Of a stretch of DNA of 64,000 bases, positions 18,766 to 29,071 are shown one piece after another; within the stretch, counting starts at the first letter, position 1; each line of letters begins with the position of its first letter. The stretch is from contig JAFDYQ010000012.1 in NCBI GenBank assembly GCA_018267365.1, positions 42,736 to 106,735 of the forward strand, given 5' to 3'. Both the position numbers and the translations under genes were made by a program. Origin of the DNA: Bacteroidota bacterium (GTDB lineage Bacteria; Bacteroidota; Bacteroidia; Chitinophagales; LD1). The notes beneath the pieces are model-generated. The model ran no database searches and was not told the origin of the DNA. It saw nothing but the letters and a program-made list of their open reading frames with translations.

Positions 18766-20223
18766 ATGAAGCGATTCATTACGGTAGTTCTCTCAGTGAT
18801 CCTGACTTACCCTGCCACTCTCAGCGCGCAGGATGTTTACATCAATACTCAAACCACGATCAGCCCGCACGCCAAGGCCAAAGATTTTGGCAAGCGCTTC
18901 GCAGACGGACTTCTGGATCGAAGGCATCACTATGTCAGAGATACCGGCTCCGGTGAGCCCTTCGCACAGTATGACCTGACCTGGCTGAATGGCAATGACC
19001 GCCGCCATGAGGCACTGCTGGCTACGAAGTATTTCACCGGGTCTGCTATGCTGGATATCAACTATACCGCCTCCGGTCATCACCCTATAGACAATACAGT
19101 AGTCGGCTCCACTGCACTGGCGCGCAATAACGAGGTAGAACTTTCACTGGCTGCCTTTGGAGGAGAGTTTAACTATCACAACGTGCGCGCTAAGCTCATG
19201 ATACAATTTGGTACACGCACCACGCTGGTACCGCGCAATGATGCCAGCTGGAATCGCGGCCAGGGCGACCTCAAGACTGCCTATCGCTATCTGAGTGAGG
19301 CATATGCCGGCTATCACTTCAATGCGATGAAAGGGATCAATCTCGATGCAGGACTCTTCATGTCTTACATTGGTATGAACTCGTACTACAATGCCGAGAA
19401 CTGGGTCTATCAGCCATCATTCACCTCAGACAATACGCCCTGGTTTTTCAATGGTCTTCGCCTGCAGATGTTTCCTACTACCAAGATCAAAGTAGAGGTT
19501 TGGGTCATCAATGGCTGGCAGTCTTATGGCAAATTCAACAGCATGCCCGGACTAGGCTGCCAGTTCCTCTGGAGCCCCAAGGAGTATATCCGCGTCGTGA
19601 CCAATGATTATTTCGGCACGGACGTAGGCAATAATCCGAAAGCTTTCCGCTTTCACTCAGACAATAGTTTCCAGGTCCGGCTCTTCAATAAGCCGGAGGG
19701 CAAAGTCAGCAAGGAAGCGATCAGCCTGGCTGCCGATCTCGGCTTTCAGAAAGGCGGAGGTCTGGGTGGCTTTGGCCTCCTGAGCAGTGCAGCTCAGTCA
19801 AATTTTCTTAGCGTGATGGTGTATCACCGTTTGTGGTTTGGCAGGGATCATTTTGCCTGGACCGTAGGCGGGGGAGCGATGCACAACCCTGGCCGCTACC
19901 TCGTACTCGCGCCCGGCGGAGATGCCGATCCCAACATTAACCCTCAGACAGGCCAGACTGTAGGCACGCACCCATATTCACTCAATCCCGGCGATCCATT
20001 CGACGGATGGGACGTATCTACCAATGTAGACTGGATCCCCAATGAACTGATCACGTTCCGCCTGGAGGTAGTACACCGCGAGGCATCTGTACCATACTTT
20101 GCCGGGCATGGTGGTGTCACCTCGCCGGATGGGTATAATGGTACGCCGATACCCGCGGGCTGGGCACCTGACTTGGTTAAACAAGAGACTAGATTTATCG
20201 CTGCGCTGTTAGTCAGGTTTTAA
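18766..20223 (+). CDS. Outer-membrane beta-barrel porin, OmpL-like (bbp2 type)
   Basis: The 485-residue protein has a signal peptide (MKRFITVVLSVILTYPATLS, AQD after cleavage). Alternating aromatic-ended beta strands run through the mature chain and it ends ALLVRF, with the terminal Phe typical of barrels. Motifs such as YLSEAYAGYHF, LDAGLFMSYIGMNSYYNAEN and YQPSFTSDNTPWFFNGLRL are those of the bbp2/OmpL-like porin family. It probably forms a diffusion pore for small solutes. GGTACTTTGC about 40 bases upstream is a weak -7-like sequence. The convergent gene ends 12 bases away. Confidence 0.8.
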   Translation: MKRFITVVLSVILTYPATLSAQDVYINTQTTISPHAKAKDFGKRFADGLLDRRHHYVRDTGSGEPFAQYDLTWLNGNDRRHEALLATKYFTGSAMLDINYTASGHHPIDNTVVGSTALARNNEVELSLAAFGGEFNYHNVRAKLMIQFGTRTTLVPRNDASWNRGQGDLKTAYRYLSEAYAGYHFNAMKGINLDAGLFMSYIGMNSYYNAENWVYQPSFTSDNTPWFFNGLRLQMFPTTKIKVEVWVINGWQSYGKFNSMPGLGCQFLWSPKEYIRVVTNDYFGTDVGNNPKAFRFHSDNSFQVRLFNKPEGKVSKEAISLAADLGFQKGGGLGGFGLLSSAAQSNFLSVMVYHRLWFGRDHFAWTVGGGAMHNPGRYLVLAPGGDADPNINPQTGQTVGTHPYSLNPGDPFDGWDVSTNVDWIPNELITFRLEVVHREASVPYFAGHGGVTSPDGYNGTPIPAGWAPDLVKQETRFIAALLVRF

Positions 20224-20235
20224 TCATCGGGCAGA

Positions 20236-23190
20236 CTATTTCACAACTGTGAAACGTATGGAAGACGTATAATGAGGGGACTTAGTATGTATTGTATAAA
20301 CACCCGCCGGCGCATTTGATATATCCATGGATTGCCGGTCACGAGTTATTCTGTCTTGAGCCACCCCTCGTCCTATTATATCGTATATTACATAATCGTC
20401 ATACTGCCCATCTGTGGCGATTACAAAGTGTCCATTATTAGGATTAGGATAAAGAGATACACCCTTAGAAGGCGTTGTTTCAGTCAATCCAACGGTGCAT
20501 GCTGTCCTAACCAGAATATTCATAGTAGTTCCAGAGCAAGTAATCGTATCTAAAGATGTATAGTAGATAGTATCCGATATCCTGGCAGGATCAGCAAACG
20601 CAATGACCGTATGTAGAGTATCATTTATCACTCCTATGCCGGAGTAGTATCCGGGAGAGGGACTACCGCCACGGAGCGGAATCAAAATGTCTTGTACTGA
20701 GTCACACCATTGCGCTAAGGAGCTATCTATGGCGGAAATCACGCCTGTCTGAATAAGACTATCCCAACTTAAGCTAACACTACTTGTACTCAATGCAAGC
20801 TGTAAAATACTGATACTATCACATCCATAAATACTTTGACCGGTGTCTGTATAGATACCAGAGGTAGTCAGATCTTGTCCTTTGTAGAAGTAGTGGTCAC
20901 AGTTGACTCGTAGAGTCATTGTGTCTCTGTTGATAGGGTAGGTACTCAGAATAATTACCTGCCATAAACTGTCGCAGCCTTGTGCCGTCCGGATAGTATC
21001 ACTATAAATTCCAGCTGTGCTATATCCAATACCTTTAAAGACAAAGCTATCTCCTTCACAAATCAGTGAATAAATCGAATCACTATGCACTGTCTGCACT
21101 GTCAGGTTTAGTCTGATGATACTGTCGCAACCCCATGTTCTATGGAGGGTATCAGTGTATATTCCTGGTACAGACAGGCTGCGGCCGTAAAAGTATAAGA
21201 AATCCCCTGCGCATATATGTGCGCTTAGTTCTGTTAGCGTATCTGAGCAAGTCACAGTAGTTATAGCGGTATTAGTCATTACTGCAGGATTACTGTCAAA
21301 GTATATATATGCTTTATTCCGGATCGTTGAGTTGAGCGGAATGTTGCTTTTAGTTTTAACTTTATACTGTATCCATACTGTACTGAGGGCTGGATTAGTA
21401 GCACTATCGACCAGATTTATATGTGGGAAAGTAAAAGTCATTTTATTTCCTAATAGCTGGATAACGGCGTAGTGACTGGAGGCTATATATTGGAAAGTTT
21501 CTGGCATTAGATTGCTATCCAGCGTATCTCGCAGGATCACGTGGTAGGCCGTATCACTTCCGGTATTCTGAAAGTGGATGGAATAATTCAACCACTGGCT
21601 TTGATTAGGCGATATGCGCAAGGGGGAGACTTCTTTTATATTAGGATCCAGGGAGTTGCCCACTGTCCAGCATTCATTGAGGGTATTGTTATTGGTATTG
21701 ACATCAGGAGTTGTAGGGGAGATAGTGACAGATAGACATATCTGGTCACCTATCACAGCAGAAGTATCTGTCTGGAGAAGCAGCGCCGGAGGGTATTGTA
21801 GCAGGAAGTCGAGATCTGACAAATTGTAAATGAGGTAGTGAGGAGTAGCGGAGGAAGGGTTTACACTGTTGGCAAGAGTACCTGCGTATCGTGCGGGCCC
21901 CGTGATCAATACAGTCAAAGTACCTGCGGAATGGCCGGCGCAGTTTATGCTATACCTCATTGGGGCCAGGTTCCCGGCATCTATGAAGGCTCCGGTGACG
22001 ATGCCCGGCCGAAAGCGGAAGGCATTGATATTTGACACAGAATAATCTGTATTTCTACAGCCAATCGCAAAATTCTGGTTTAACCTGATGGAATCACCGG
22101 CGGTTAACGTCAAATCTCGTACCCCTGTAGCGGGGCATATGGGCGCAAACGGTATCCCAGTGGTGTCTAGCTGCACCTGATAAAGGCCTAAAGAATCAGT
22201 TTTGAATGTATAGCTGCCGCCCCACTGAGTATAAAATTGCTGTTCCACGTGTCCATTGCGTAGCAAATTGACTTTCATATTATGGACCATAGGACCCGGT
22301 GCGAGACTATCTGCCTGGCAGTTGGCGGCGTAGTACTGGTGTACGTTGCCAGAAATATTGTATGTGAAATCACAACCACTAAAAGGATCACAAGTGTGGA
22401 AAGTATCCAGTCTTATATCATGTGTACTCGCCGTAACGGTGTTAGGCAAGCAATGGATATTGGTATGCCCTATATCAAATTCGCTGAAATGGCTAGGATA
22501 AATATGATCAATGCAAGACAGGAGGGGGTTATAAGACAAGTTGCAATAGCTCAGAAGCGGTGGTAGTGCATCTATCTGAGTGATATTGGTATAACCACAC
22601 TTCAGATAGGAGAGCTTGGCTGGGAGATGGGGCAGTTCTGTAAAGTCATTGCTATAACATTCCAAATGACCCAGACTGTCGGGTAGCAGTGGTAGCTCTA
22701 TCAAATGATTATTTGAGCAATTGATGGTCGTCAGTGTGGCGGGTAGTGGAGGCAAATGTCTTAAATTATTGAGAGTGACATCTAGCGTTTGAAGAGTAGT
22801 GGTAGGGGAAGCTATAGAATCAATCTGACAGGACTGGCACCTAAAAAAGGTGACCGAAGCAGGTAGTGTAGGAACATAAGATATATCGTGGTACTCGCCA
22901 AGGAAGGTTGTTAGGTGCGTAAGGTATTGGATACCCGTAAGATCATGAACAACAGGCGGCGGATATGAAACAGCAAAATTTATGACGTTGTAATAAAATA
23001 TTCGTGAACAGGTGGTGTCAAGATACCATCCTGTACTATTGCTACCGGTAAAACAAGATGATAACCCGGATCCTCTCAATTGATATACAAAATTTGTATC
23101 GGGTATCAAAACATATTGTGCACGAGCTAGTGATGCAGTACAAACCAGCATCATAGCCAGAAATAAGTGTTTCATAATTTTCATATTCAT
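20236..23190 (-). CDS. Large secreted LRR protein with tandem repeats and T9SS sorting domain
   Basis: From ATG 23190 the product has 984 residues. It starts with a signal peptide (MKHLFLAMMLVCTASLARAQ from the third Met). The N-terminal third contains short leucine-rich repeats of the LPxLPxxLxxLxC type (LPPLPATLTTINCSNNHL, LPLLPDSLGHLECYSNDF). A central beta domain with NYSIHFQNTGSDTA, typical of the DUF11/DUF7619-type region, follows. Then come three tandem units of about 50 residues with C-x-GD...GIYTDT...GCDSI. The C-terminus is a type A sorting domain (VSLYPNPNNGHFVI... PAGVYTIHT). It is probably a surface adhesin. An in-frame ATG at 23259 adds 23 residues before the signal peptide; TATATTGG lies just upstream of 23190 and favours the later start. 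Confidence 0.8.
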   Translation of the reverse strand: MNMKIMKHLFLAMMLVCTASLARAQYVLIPDTNFVYQLRGSGLSSCFTGSNSTGWYLDTTCSRIFYYNVINFAVSYPPPVVHDLTGIQYLTHLTTFLGEYHDISYVPTLPASVTFFRCQSCQIDSIASPTTTLQTLDVTLNNLRHLPPLPATLTTINCSNNHLIELPLLPDSLGHLECYSNDFTELPHLPAKLSYLKCGYTNITQIDALPPLLSYCNLSYNPLLSCIDHIYPSHFSEFDIGHTNIHCLPNTVTASTHDIRLDTFHTCDPFSGCDFTYNISGNVHQYYAANCQADSLAPGPMVHNMKVNLLRNGHVEQQFYTQWGGSYTFKTDSLGLYQVQLDTTGIPFAPICPATGVRDLTLTAGDSIRLNQNFAIGCRNTDYSVSNINAFRFRPGIVTGAFIDAGNLAPMRYSINCAGHSAGTLTVLITGPARYAGTLANSVNPSSATPHYLIYNLSDLDFLLQYPPALLLQTDTSAVIGDQICLSVTISPTTPDVNTNNNTLNECWTVGNSLDPNIKEVSPLRISPNQSQWLNYSIHFQNTGSDTAYHVILRDTLDSNLMPETFQYIASSHYAVIQLLGNKMTFTFPHINLVDSATNPALSTVWIQYKVKTKSNIPLNSTIRNKAYIYFDSNPAVMTNTAITTVTCSDTLTELSAHICAGDFLYFYGRSLSVPGIYTDTLHRTWGCDSIIRLNLTVQTVHSDSIYSLICEGDSFVFKGIGYSTAGIYSDTIRTAQGCDSLWQVIILSTYPINRDTMTLRVNCDHYFYKGQDLTTSGIYTDTGQSIYGCDSISILQLALSTSSVSLSWDSLIQTGVISAIDSSLAQWCDSVQDILIPLRGGSPSPGYYSGIGVINDTLHTVIAFADPARISDTIYYTSLDTITCSGTTMNILVRTACTVGLTETTPSKGVSLYPNPNNGHFVIATDGQYDDYVIYDIIGRGVAQDRITRDRQSMDISNAPAGVYTIHTKSPHYTSSIRFTVVK

Positions 23191-23285
23191 TCCCAATATA
23201 GCAATACTTTTTGCAGGCTCTTTTCGTAATGTTTTAAAGAGCCGCAATCTTTGATACATTTACGCTGTTACTAAACCAACATCAC

Positions 23286-24065
23286 ATGGCATTCGAATTC
23301 ATCAAAGTCAACCCGCAATACGATAAACATATTGGCCTCATAGAGCTGAATCGCCCAAAAGAACTCAACGCGCTGAACCGCCAGCTCATGCTGGAGATAC
23401 GCGACGTGCTGCGCGAGTGGGATGAGGATGACAATATCCGTGTAGTGATCCTCACTGGTGGCGAGCGCGTTTTCGCCGCAGGCGCAGATATCAAGCAGAT
23501 GGCAGACGCTACGGCTATCTCCATGCTCGGTATAGACCAGTTCTCTACCTGGGATCAGATCAAGAAGACGAAGAAGCCCATCATTGCTGCTGTGTCAGGC
23601 TTCGCGCTCGGTGGTGGCTGTGAGCTGGCCATGACCTGTGACCTGATCATCGCCTCAGAGACCGCCCAGTTTGGCCAGCCGGAGATCAATATAGGCACTA
23701 TGCCGGGTGCCGGTGGCACCCAGCGCCTTACCCGTGCCGTAGGCAAAAGCCTCGCCATGGAGATGGTGCTCACTGGCCGCTTCATCACCGCAGAGGAGGC
23801 GCAGCGCGCGGGCCTCGTAGTGCGTGTGGTGCCGGTAGAAGTATTGTTGGCAGAAGCCGTGAAAACTGCTAAACAGATCGCAGCCAAATCACCTATCGCG
23901 GTACGCCTGGCTAAAGAGTCAGTCAACAACGCCTACGAGACTACCCTTGACGAGGGCCTCCAGTTTGAGCGCAAAAATTTCTACCTGACCTTCGCCTCAG
24001 AGGATCAGAAAGAGGGGATGAAAGCTTTTGTGGAGAAGAGGGCGCCGGATTTTAAGGGGAGGTGA
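23286..24065 (+). CDS. Enoyl-CoA hydratase/isomerase (crotonase family)
   Basis: The 259-residue protein is a full-length crotonase. FAAGADIKQM gives the first oxyanion-hole segment, VSGFALGGGCELAMTCD the second with the catalytic Glu, and FGQPEINIGTMPGAGGTQRL the second catalytic Glu. It should hydrate trans-2-enoyl-CoA in fatty-acid oxidation or a related pathway; no other beta-oxidation genes are adjacent. It is divergent from the LRR protein gene with 95 bases between the starts. Codon use is more GC-rich and regular than in that neighbour, as expected for a well-expressed housekeeping gene. Confidence 0.9.
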   Translation: MAFEFIKVNPQYDKHIGLIELNRPKELNALNRQLMLEIRDVLREWDEDDNIRVVILTGGERVFAAGADIKQMADATAISMLGIDQFSTWDQIKKTKKPIIAAVSGFALGGGCELAMTCDLIIASETAQFGQPEINIGTMPGAGGTQRLTRAVGKSLAMEMVLTGRFITAEEAQRAGLVVRVVPVEVLLAEAVKTAKQIAAKSPIAVRLAKESVNNAYETTLDEGLQFERKNFYLTFASEDQKEGMKAFVEKRAPDFKGR

Positions 24066-24240
24066 TGAGTTAGAAGGTGACAACGGGGCTGTTATACGAT
24101 TTAGCTGGTTCGAGACTTGAAATTTTCCGTGATAAACAACACGATAGTTGATTGATGATTATGCGTGAAAAAGTGCAGGCCCGAATGACTCATAGATAGA
24201 GTGTCATGCTTGTGAAGATCAGCGGAGGTAAGCGTCATAA

Positions 24241-25731
24241 TTAAGGCTTCCGTTCGTTCTCGTTTGACTTTATAATTTCCGCTATGGACCTGTGAGAGAG
24301 GAGTGATGTGAGCCAGGTATCAATGCTGACCAGATTGAAAAGAAGTATTTTTTCTTTATTCAAAGCGAGGTCTTTTTGCAACGCAATCAAGATCTGCCGG
24401 TGATTGGTATCGTTCAGCTTTTTGAGTGCCTGGAGGATTTTCTTTTCTGCTGGTGTGAGGTCCAAATGTTTGATCGCATTAGAGACCAGCGCAGGAAGCA
24501 GTTGATACTGCTTTAATTCGATCTGTAGCAGTATTCTCATTAGTTCACAGCTTTTGTAGAAGAACTGGGCATCCTTTTTCAGCCGGCGCGCTTCAAATTC
24601 TGCAATTGATATAAACACCTTTTTGTAATTGCGATTTGAAAAATGGAATATGAGTTGGAAGCGGTACATCTCTAGTATAAAGAGATGAAACCTATCACCA
24701 TACTGATCTATGAGCCTGTGAGGGAATTCTGCTGCTGTAAATCTCTCGCCTTCTTTGTGCCGATAAGAACCCCAATAGGCGTATTGGGTATATGTAAAAT
24801 AGCAAAATTCATTTTCAGCATTTTGTAAAGCGTGGGTGGAGGTGATTTTGCGCATTTCTTCATTTAGTGCAAAAACCTTTTCAGCTTTCTTCGCGTTTAG
24901 ATTGGCCAGGATAAGTCCACGGATGGATTTGACCCGGTCATAATAATTGGCCAGCGGATGGCCCGATTGCCATAGTCTTTTCTCATACTGATAAAATTCT
25001 TTTGCAGCCTTGTATTGTTCCTCTCGGTTTTGTTTGATATTGTGATACTGAAGACGGGCGGCGAATCGTATCTTTTCTGCGCTGATACTGCGGGTTCGGG
25101 TGCCGTCCTTCAACAAATGAAGTGGCAGTTTTTCATCGAATGTTGTGTCAAATTCATTAGTAAAGACTTTTGTATTATCTGTTTCCTGTAGCTTCTGATA
25201 CAGCTCAAAATACATATCTTTTTCGCGTTGTTTATCCTGAGCGGCACTGATGGCCTCAAAGAAGCTGCGGTTTTTCTCACCCCGTTCTGTGACGCTCCAG
25301 GTATGCTTTTCCAAGATGTGGCGAAGCCTCAGGAATTCTATTTCCATACCGAATAGTTCCGAATCGTGCGCCTTCTGTAGTGCCTGACGGTTCAGATGCG
25401 CTGCTTTTTCTGTCAATCCTTTTTTATGTAAATACGAGACGTATATCCATTGTTTCATTAGTTCTGCTGTCGGCCCGGAATCACTGTCAAATACTGTCAT
25501 ACTGCCCAGGATCATATCAAAGAGCTGAACCTTCATCACGGCATATGCCTTAAATTGTTTTTTCAATGATATCTCTTCAAATACTTTCTGTTTATTGATG
25601 GCGTGGAATAACTGCAGGCTCGCAGTGCCTTTTTCTGTATGGCGCTTAGCGAATTTTGTAAAATAGCCTTTCTCTTCGGGAGTGAGACAGTGGATAAGTC
25701 GGAAAAGATCATTGGATCCGGTGCGTGCCAT
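24241..25731 (-). CDS. Conserved alpha-helical protein of unknown function
   Basis: The 496-residue protein has no signal peptide or membrane segment. It begins with LFRLIHCLTPEEKGYFTKFA, a start I associate with uncharacterised Bacteroidota proteins. The rest is almost wholly alpha-helical with paired aromatic helices (KEFYQYEKRLWQSGHPLANY, YTQYAYWGSYRHKEGERF), which suggests TPR-like repeats without a clear consensus. It is lysine- and glutamate-rich. No catalytic motif is recognised. A scaffold role is possible but not shown. It stands alone. Confidence 0.7.
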   Translation of the reverse strand: MARTGSNDLFRLIHCLTPEEKGYFTKFAKRHTEKGTASLQLFHAINKQKVFEEISLKKQFKAYAVMKVQLFDMILGSMTVFDSDSGPTAELMKQWIYVSYLHKKGLTEKAAHLNRQALQKAHDSELFGMEIEFLRLRHILEKHTWSVTERGEKNRSFFEAISAAQDKQREKDMYFELYQKLQETDNTKVFTNEFDTTFDEKLPLHLLKDGTRTRSISAEKIRFAARLQYHNIKQNREEQYKAAKEFYQYEKRLWQSGHPLANYYDRVKSIRGLILANLNAKKAEKVFALNEEMRKITSTHALQNAENEFCYFTYTQYAYWGSYRHKEGERFTAAEFPHRLIDQYGDRFHLFILEMYRFQLIFHFSNRNYKKVFISIAEFEARRLKKDAQFFYKSCELMRILLQIELKQYQLLPALVSNAIKHLDLTPAEKKILQALKKLNDTNHRQILIALQKDLALNKEKILLFNLVSIDTWLTSLLSHRSIAEIIKSNENERKP

Positions 25732-25920
25732 GCTGGTTATTATACGGCTAATTTAAAATGCTAAAGTATAATACTAGTATCATGTCCTGCGACTTTTAAT
25801 AAATGGAGAAAGTCGCAAAAAGAGGGCACAGTCAAATCAATATTTTAGCAGTGTTTATGGAAAGGGCACGATCCGATAAACTCGTCTTTTTTTTATTTAA
25901 ATCAACCTTAAACCCAGCAC

Positions 25921-26499
25921 ATGAAAAAGCTCCTTGTCACACTTTTGATGCTTGTTACTTTTTTCTCATCACATGCTATTGTCGGTGTGTACCAAACTTA
26001 CGCCGATTTTAAAAGTGGCAATCTCATCATCTTCGATGGAGGTGATTATAAAACTGCAGGAAAATTTTTGGAAAAAACCATCTCCGGCAAAGTAAAGGGT
26101 GAGACCAAAACCTTTATGCTCAAGGATATATATGGCATCAATTTGAATAACGAGCTTTATCGCATTTTCAATTACGGCGGAGCTGTAGTCACAGCGAAGC
26201 TATATACTACAGCCGATTACCAGCTTTATATGCATACTTTCACGTTTGATAATGCCGCCAATGCAGGACAAGGCAGAAGCGCGACGATATACTATGTGTC
26301 AAAAGGTCTTGACGGAGACATGTACCGCCTGTCTACCATGAAAGCGCTCGAAGAGGTGAGCGACGCTCATCCCGAATACAAGGACCTGGTCAAAGCCTGC
26401 GCCAAATACAAACTGGATGCTGCGGGCCGTGTGAGCCACGTGATCTATGCGTCACCCAACTACAAGCTGGGTAAGGACATCATGCCACCGGTGAAATAG
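25921..26499 (+). CDS. Exported protein of unknown function
   Basis: The 192-residue product starts MKKLLVTLLMLVTFFSSHAI, a signal peptide, with no lipobox. The mature part begins GVYQTYADFKSGNLI and contains YGINLNNELYRIFNYGG; a C-terminal helical segment includes HPEYKDLVKACAKYKLDAA. I recognise no family. A short same-strand frame at 25803-26012 overlaps it but has no supporting features. Confidence 0.65.
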   Translation: MKKLLVTLLMLVTFFSSHAIVGVYQTYADFKSGNLIIFDGGDYKTAGKFLEKTISGKVKGETKTFMLKDIYGINLNNELYRIFNYGGAVVTAKLYTTADYQLYMHTFTFDNAANAGQGRSATIYYVSKGLDGDMYRLSTMKALEEVSDAHPEYKDLVKACAKYKLDAAGRVSHVIYASPNYKLGKDIMPPVK

Positions 26500-26560
26500 G
26501 GCTGTGAGGGATAGTTCCCACATCTTTCCCACACCCCTATATTTCGCTTTTTCATGTCGG

Positions 26561-26568
26561 TAGATTTG
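26561..26568 (+). promoter_or_regulatory. -7 box (TAGATTTG)
   Basis: TAGATTTG matches TAnnTTTG and lies 33 bases upstream of the CHU_C-tailed protein gene, probably driving it and the following porP/sprF-like gene. Confidence 0.5.
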
Positions 26569-26601
26569 CTATTTTTATAGGATTAACCGAACTTTCTGTC
26601 A

Positions 26602-28041
26602 ATGCATAAAAGTTTACTGGCTTTTGTACTGGCTGTATGTGTGAGTAGTGTGGCGCTGGCGCAGGGCGGCTTCTGGAGCAATGCCGGCGCACTCGTCTCT
26701 ATACGCGATACATCCTTTGTCTCCGTGATAGGGGATATGTACAACTCAAACGGTGGCATCTACTACAATTTTGACTCGATCTTCCTAACAGGAGACTGGA
26801 GCAATACTGCCGGCAATCACGCCTTTGACTCGATACTTGTGCCAGCCGGCACCGGCTACGTGTACATGTACGCCGCCGACCAGCGTATCAAGGGTACCGA
26901 CCAGACTTACTTTCACAACCTGATCCTGAAAAATCAAGGCACTAAATATGCCGACCTCGACGCCAAAGTAGACGGCTTCCTGGATATGACTGACCGCGAG
27001 TTTAGCGTAGATACCAATACCATCTGGGTGCGCAATCCGCGCCTGAACTCTGTGCGCCGTACTACCGGCTTCCTATCATCTCTGAAAGACGGTGGCCTGC
27101 TGCGCTACACCGATTCTGACTCTACCTATCTGTATCCCGTAGGCTCTAACCTTGGTACCTTCCGCTACAGGCCCATAGAGATGACACCTACCGCTTCGCA
27201 GAATAACCAATACAAAGTCCGTTTCGCCAATATAGATCCGACTGCAGAAGGCTTTGACCGCAATATCCGTTTCCACCTCGTCTGCTCCATCAATCCAAAC
27301 TGGTATCACCGCATCTATCATCCATACGGACCGGATTCGGCTGATCTCGCCATCTTCTACGATCCTGCAGCAGACGGCCAGTGGAATGACATCGTACACT
27401 GGCAAAACGTGCCGGAGTGGGAGTCTATCCACCGCGATACTGTCGTACCCGGCTCGCCATTTACCAAGATGGCCAAGTTCCGCTGGAATGATTACAGCTA
27501 CTCTCCATTTGCACTGGCTATCACCTCACAGCCTTTTGCTGTGGCAGGTGTAGATACCATTATCTGGAGACTCGATACTATCCAGCTGCAGGCATCCGGC
27601 GGCGTGGGCTATGCATGGAGCCCTGCAGATAGCCTCAGCGATGCCAGTGTGAGTGACCCGCTGGCATGGCCGTCTCAGAGCACTATCTATCACCTCACCG
27701 TAGAGGATAGCAAAGGCTGCTATGACTATGACAGCCTCTATGTGCTGGTGCGCAATAAGCCTATACCAAACTTCTTCATCCCTGATGTGATCACGCCAAA
27801 TGGTGACGGCTACAACGACTTCTGGCATATCCGCGACCTGGACCGCTATCCGCAGAATGAAGTACGCATCATCAACCGTTGGGGAGATGAGCTTTTCTAC
27901 GAGGCACCATACCAGCAGGACTGGACGGGAATGTGGAAAGGTGAGCCTCTGCCGGGAGCCACCTACTACTACATCCTGAAGGTGAAAGATGAAAACGGCA
28001 ACTGGATCACATTCAATGGCCCTATCACAGTAGTGAGGTAA
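26602..28041 (+). CDS. Secreted protein with CHU_C (gliding-motility type) C-terminal domain
   Basis: The 479-residue protein has a signal peptide (MHKSLLAFVLAVCVSSVALA). Its C-terminal ~85 residues are a clear CHU_C/type B sorting domain: IPDVITPNGDGYNDFWHIRD, then VRIINRWGDELFYE and PGATYYYILKV. Such proteins are exported through the type IX system and usually depend on a PorP/SprF partner. The gene for such a partner begins 19 bases downstream. The central part has an Ig-like segment (IQLQASGGVGYAWSPADSLS). It is likely a surface structural protein. Confidence 0.85.
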   Translation: MHKSLLAFVLAVCVSSVALAQGGFWSNAGALVSIRDTSFVSVIGDMYNSNGGIYYNFDSIFLTGDWSNTAGNHAFDSILVPAGTGYVYMYAADQRIKGTDQTYFHNLILKNQGTKYADLDAKVDGFLDMTDREFSVDTNTIWVRNPRLNSVRRTTGFLSSLKDGGLLRYTDSDSTYLYPVGSNLGTFRYRPIEMTPTASQNNQYKVRFANIDPTAEGFDRNIRFHLVCSINPNWYHRIYHPYGPDSADLAIFYDPAADGQWNDIVHWQNVPEWESIHRDTVVPGSPFTKMAKFRWNDYSYSPFALAITSQPFAVAGVDTIIWRLDTIQLQASGGVGYAWSPADSLSDASVSDPLAWPSQSTIYHLTVEDSKGCYDYDSLYVLVRNKPIPNFFIPDVITPNGDGYNDFWHIRDLDRYPQNEVRIINRWGDELFYEAPYQQDWTGMWKGEPLPGATYYYILKVKDENGNWITFNGPITVVR

Positions 28042-28060
28042 ACCTAAAAACGCGCAAGAT

Positions 28061-29053
28061 ATGATCAAACATATACTCAAAAGAGCGGTGTTTACCTCAG
28101 CTATAGCAGCGATGGGGTATGCCGGCTACGCTCAGCAGATCGAGGAGTTTTCACTCTTTCGTGAAAATGCTGTAGCGCTCAATCCTGCTATGGTGGGCAA
28201 TCAAGGCTTCCTTTCAGGCAATTTTACTTTCCGCAAGCAATTTAGCCAGATCACTAGCGCTCCATATACTGCCTATATGAATATGCAAGGACAGGTAGCG
28301 GACAAGAATTTCGGTATAGGGGCATCCCTCATACATGACCAGACAGGTCCTACGGGCAAAACAGGAGTGACACTCGCCGCAGCCTATCAGCTGAAGTTGG
28401 GTAAGTCTAATAATCCTAACGCCCACTACAATACAGCTACTACGCACATGATCTCATTTGGTCTCTCGGTCAGCCTCATGCAGTACAGGCTCAATGGCAG
28501 CGCGCTACATCCTGACCAAAGCGGAGACCCTGGCCTGTACAGCAGTAATGCCTATAAACTCACGCCAGATGTAGCCTTTGGTGTGTACTATCAGTGGAAG
28601 GAGCATCTCTATGCCGGCTTCTCCGTGCCTCAGGTCATGGGCCTCAATATCAACTATACGGGTCGCGACGGCTATGCTGCTATCAAGACTGTACAGCACC
28701 TCAACTTCCTGCTCGGTGGCAAGATCCGCGTGTACAAGCATATCTTCAGTATAGATCCTGCGGGTGCCTTCCGCTGGGTCAAAAATGCACCTCCGCAAGG
28801 TGACATAGGTCTGCGCCTGACCTTCCTGGATGGTATCTGGGTGGGAGGCACCTATCGCTCCACGAGTACCGCAATTCTTGATGCTGGTATAGAGATCAAG
28901 GGCCTGGTTCGTTTGTCTTATGCTTATGATCTTAACTTCTCCAAGTACCACGGCGATATCGGTCCTACGCATGAGTTCTCGGTAGGCTTCCGCTTCAATC
29001 GTGATAAAAAGCAGCTTCACGATACGAAGGTATTTGCTGGTCTGGGGCAATAA
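28061..29053 (+). CDS. PorP/SprF family type IX secretion membrane protein
   Basis: The 330-residue outer-membrane protein begins with a signal-like segment and QQIEEFSLFRENAVALNPAM, close to the family opening Q-x-P-x-(Y/F)-S-x-(Y/F)...NPA. FTFRKQFSQITSAPYTAYMN and FGIGASLIHDQTGPTG follow, and repeated barrel strands continue to HEFSVGFRF. Members are attachment or export partners for CHU_C-type cargo. The gene pairing with the upstream CHU_C protein supports this role. The 19-base gap indicates one operon. Confidence 0.88.
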   Translation: MIKHILKRAVFTSAIAAMGYAGYAQQIEEFSLFRENAVALNPAMVGNQGFLSGNFTFRKQFSQITSAPYTAYMNMQGQVADKNFGIGASLIHDQTGPTGKTGVTLAAAYQLKLGKSNNPNAHYNTATTHMISFGLSVSLMQYRLNGSALHPDQSGDPGLYSSNAYKLTPDVAFGVYYQWKEHLYAGFSVPQVMGLNINYTGRDGYAAIKTVQHLNFLLGGKIRVYKHIFSIDPAGAFRWVKNAPPQGDIGLRLTFLDGIWVGGTYRSTSTAILDAGIEIKGLVRLSYAYDLNFSKYHGDIGPTHEFSVGFRFNRDKKQLHDTKVFAGLGQ

Positions 29054-29071
29054 TGGTAATAGCTATCAGGT

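Noticed and set aside
25803..26012. Short frame of 69 codons upstream of the exported protein
   Set aside because: It overlaps the signal-peptide-bearing gene at 25921 and has no recognisable features of its own.
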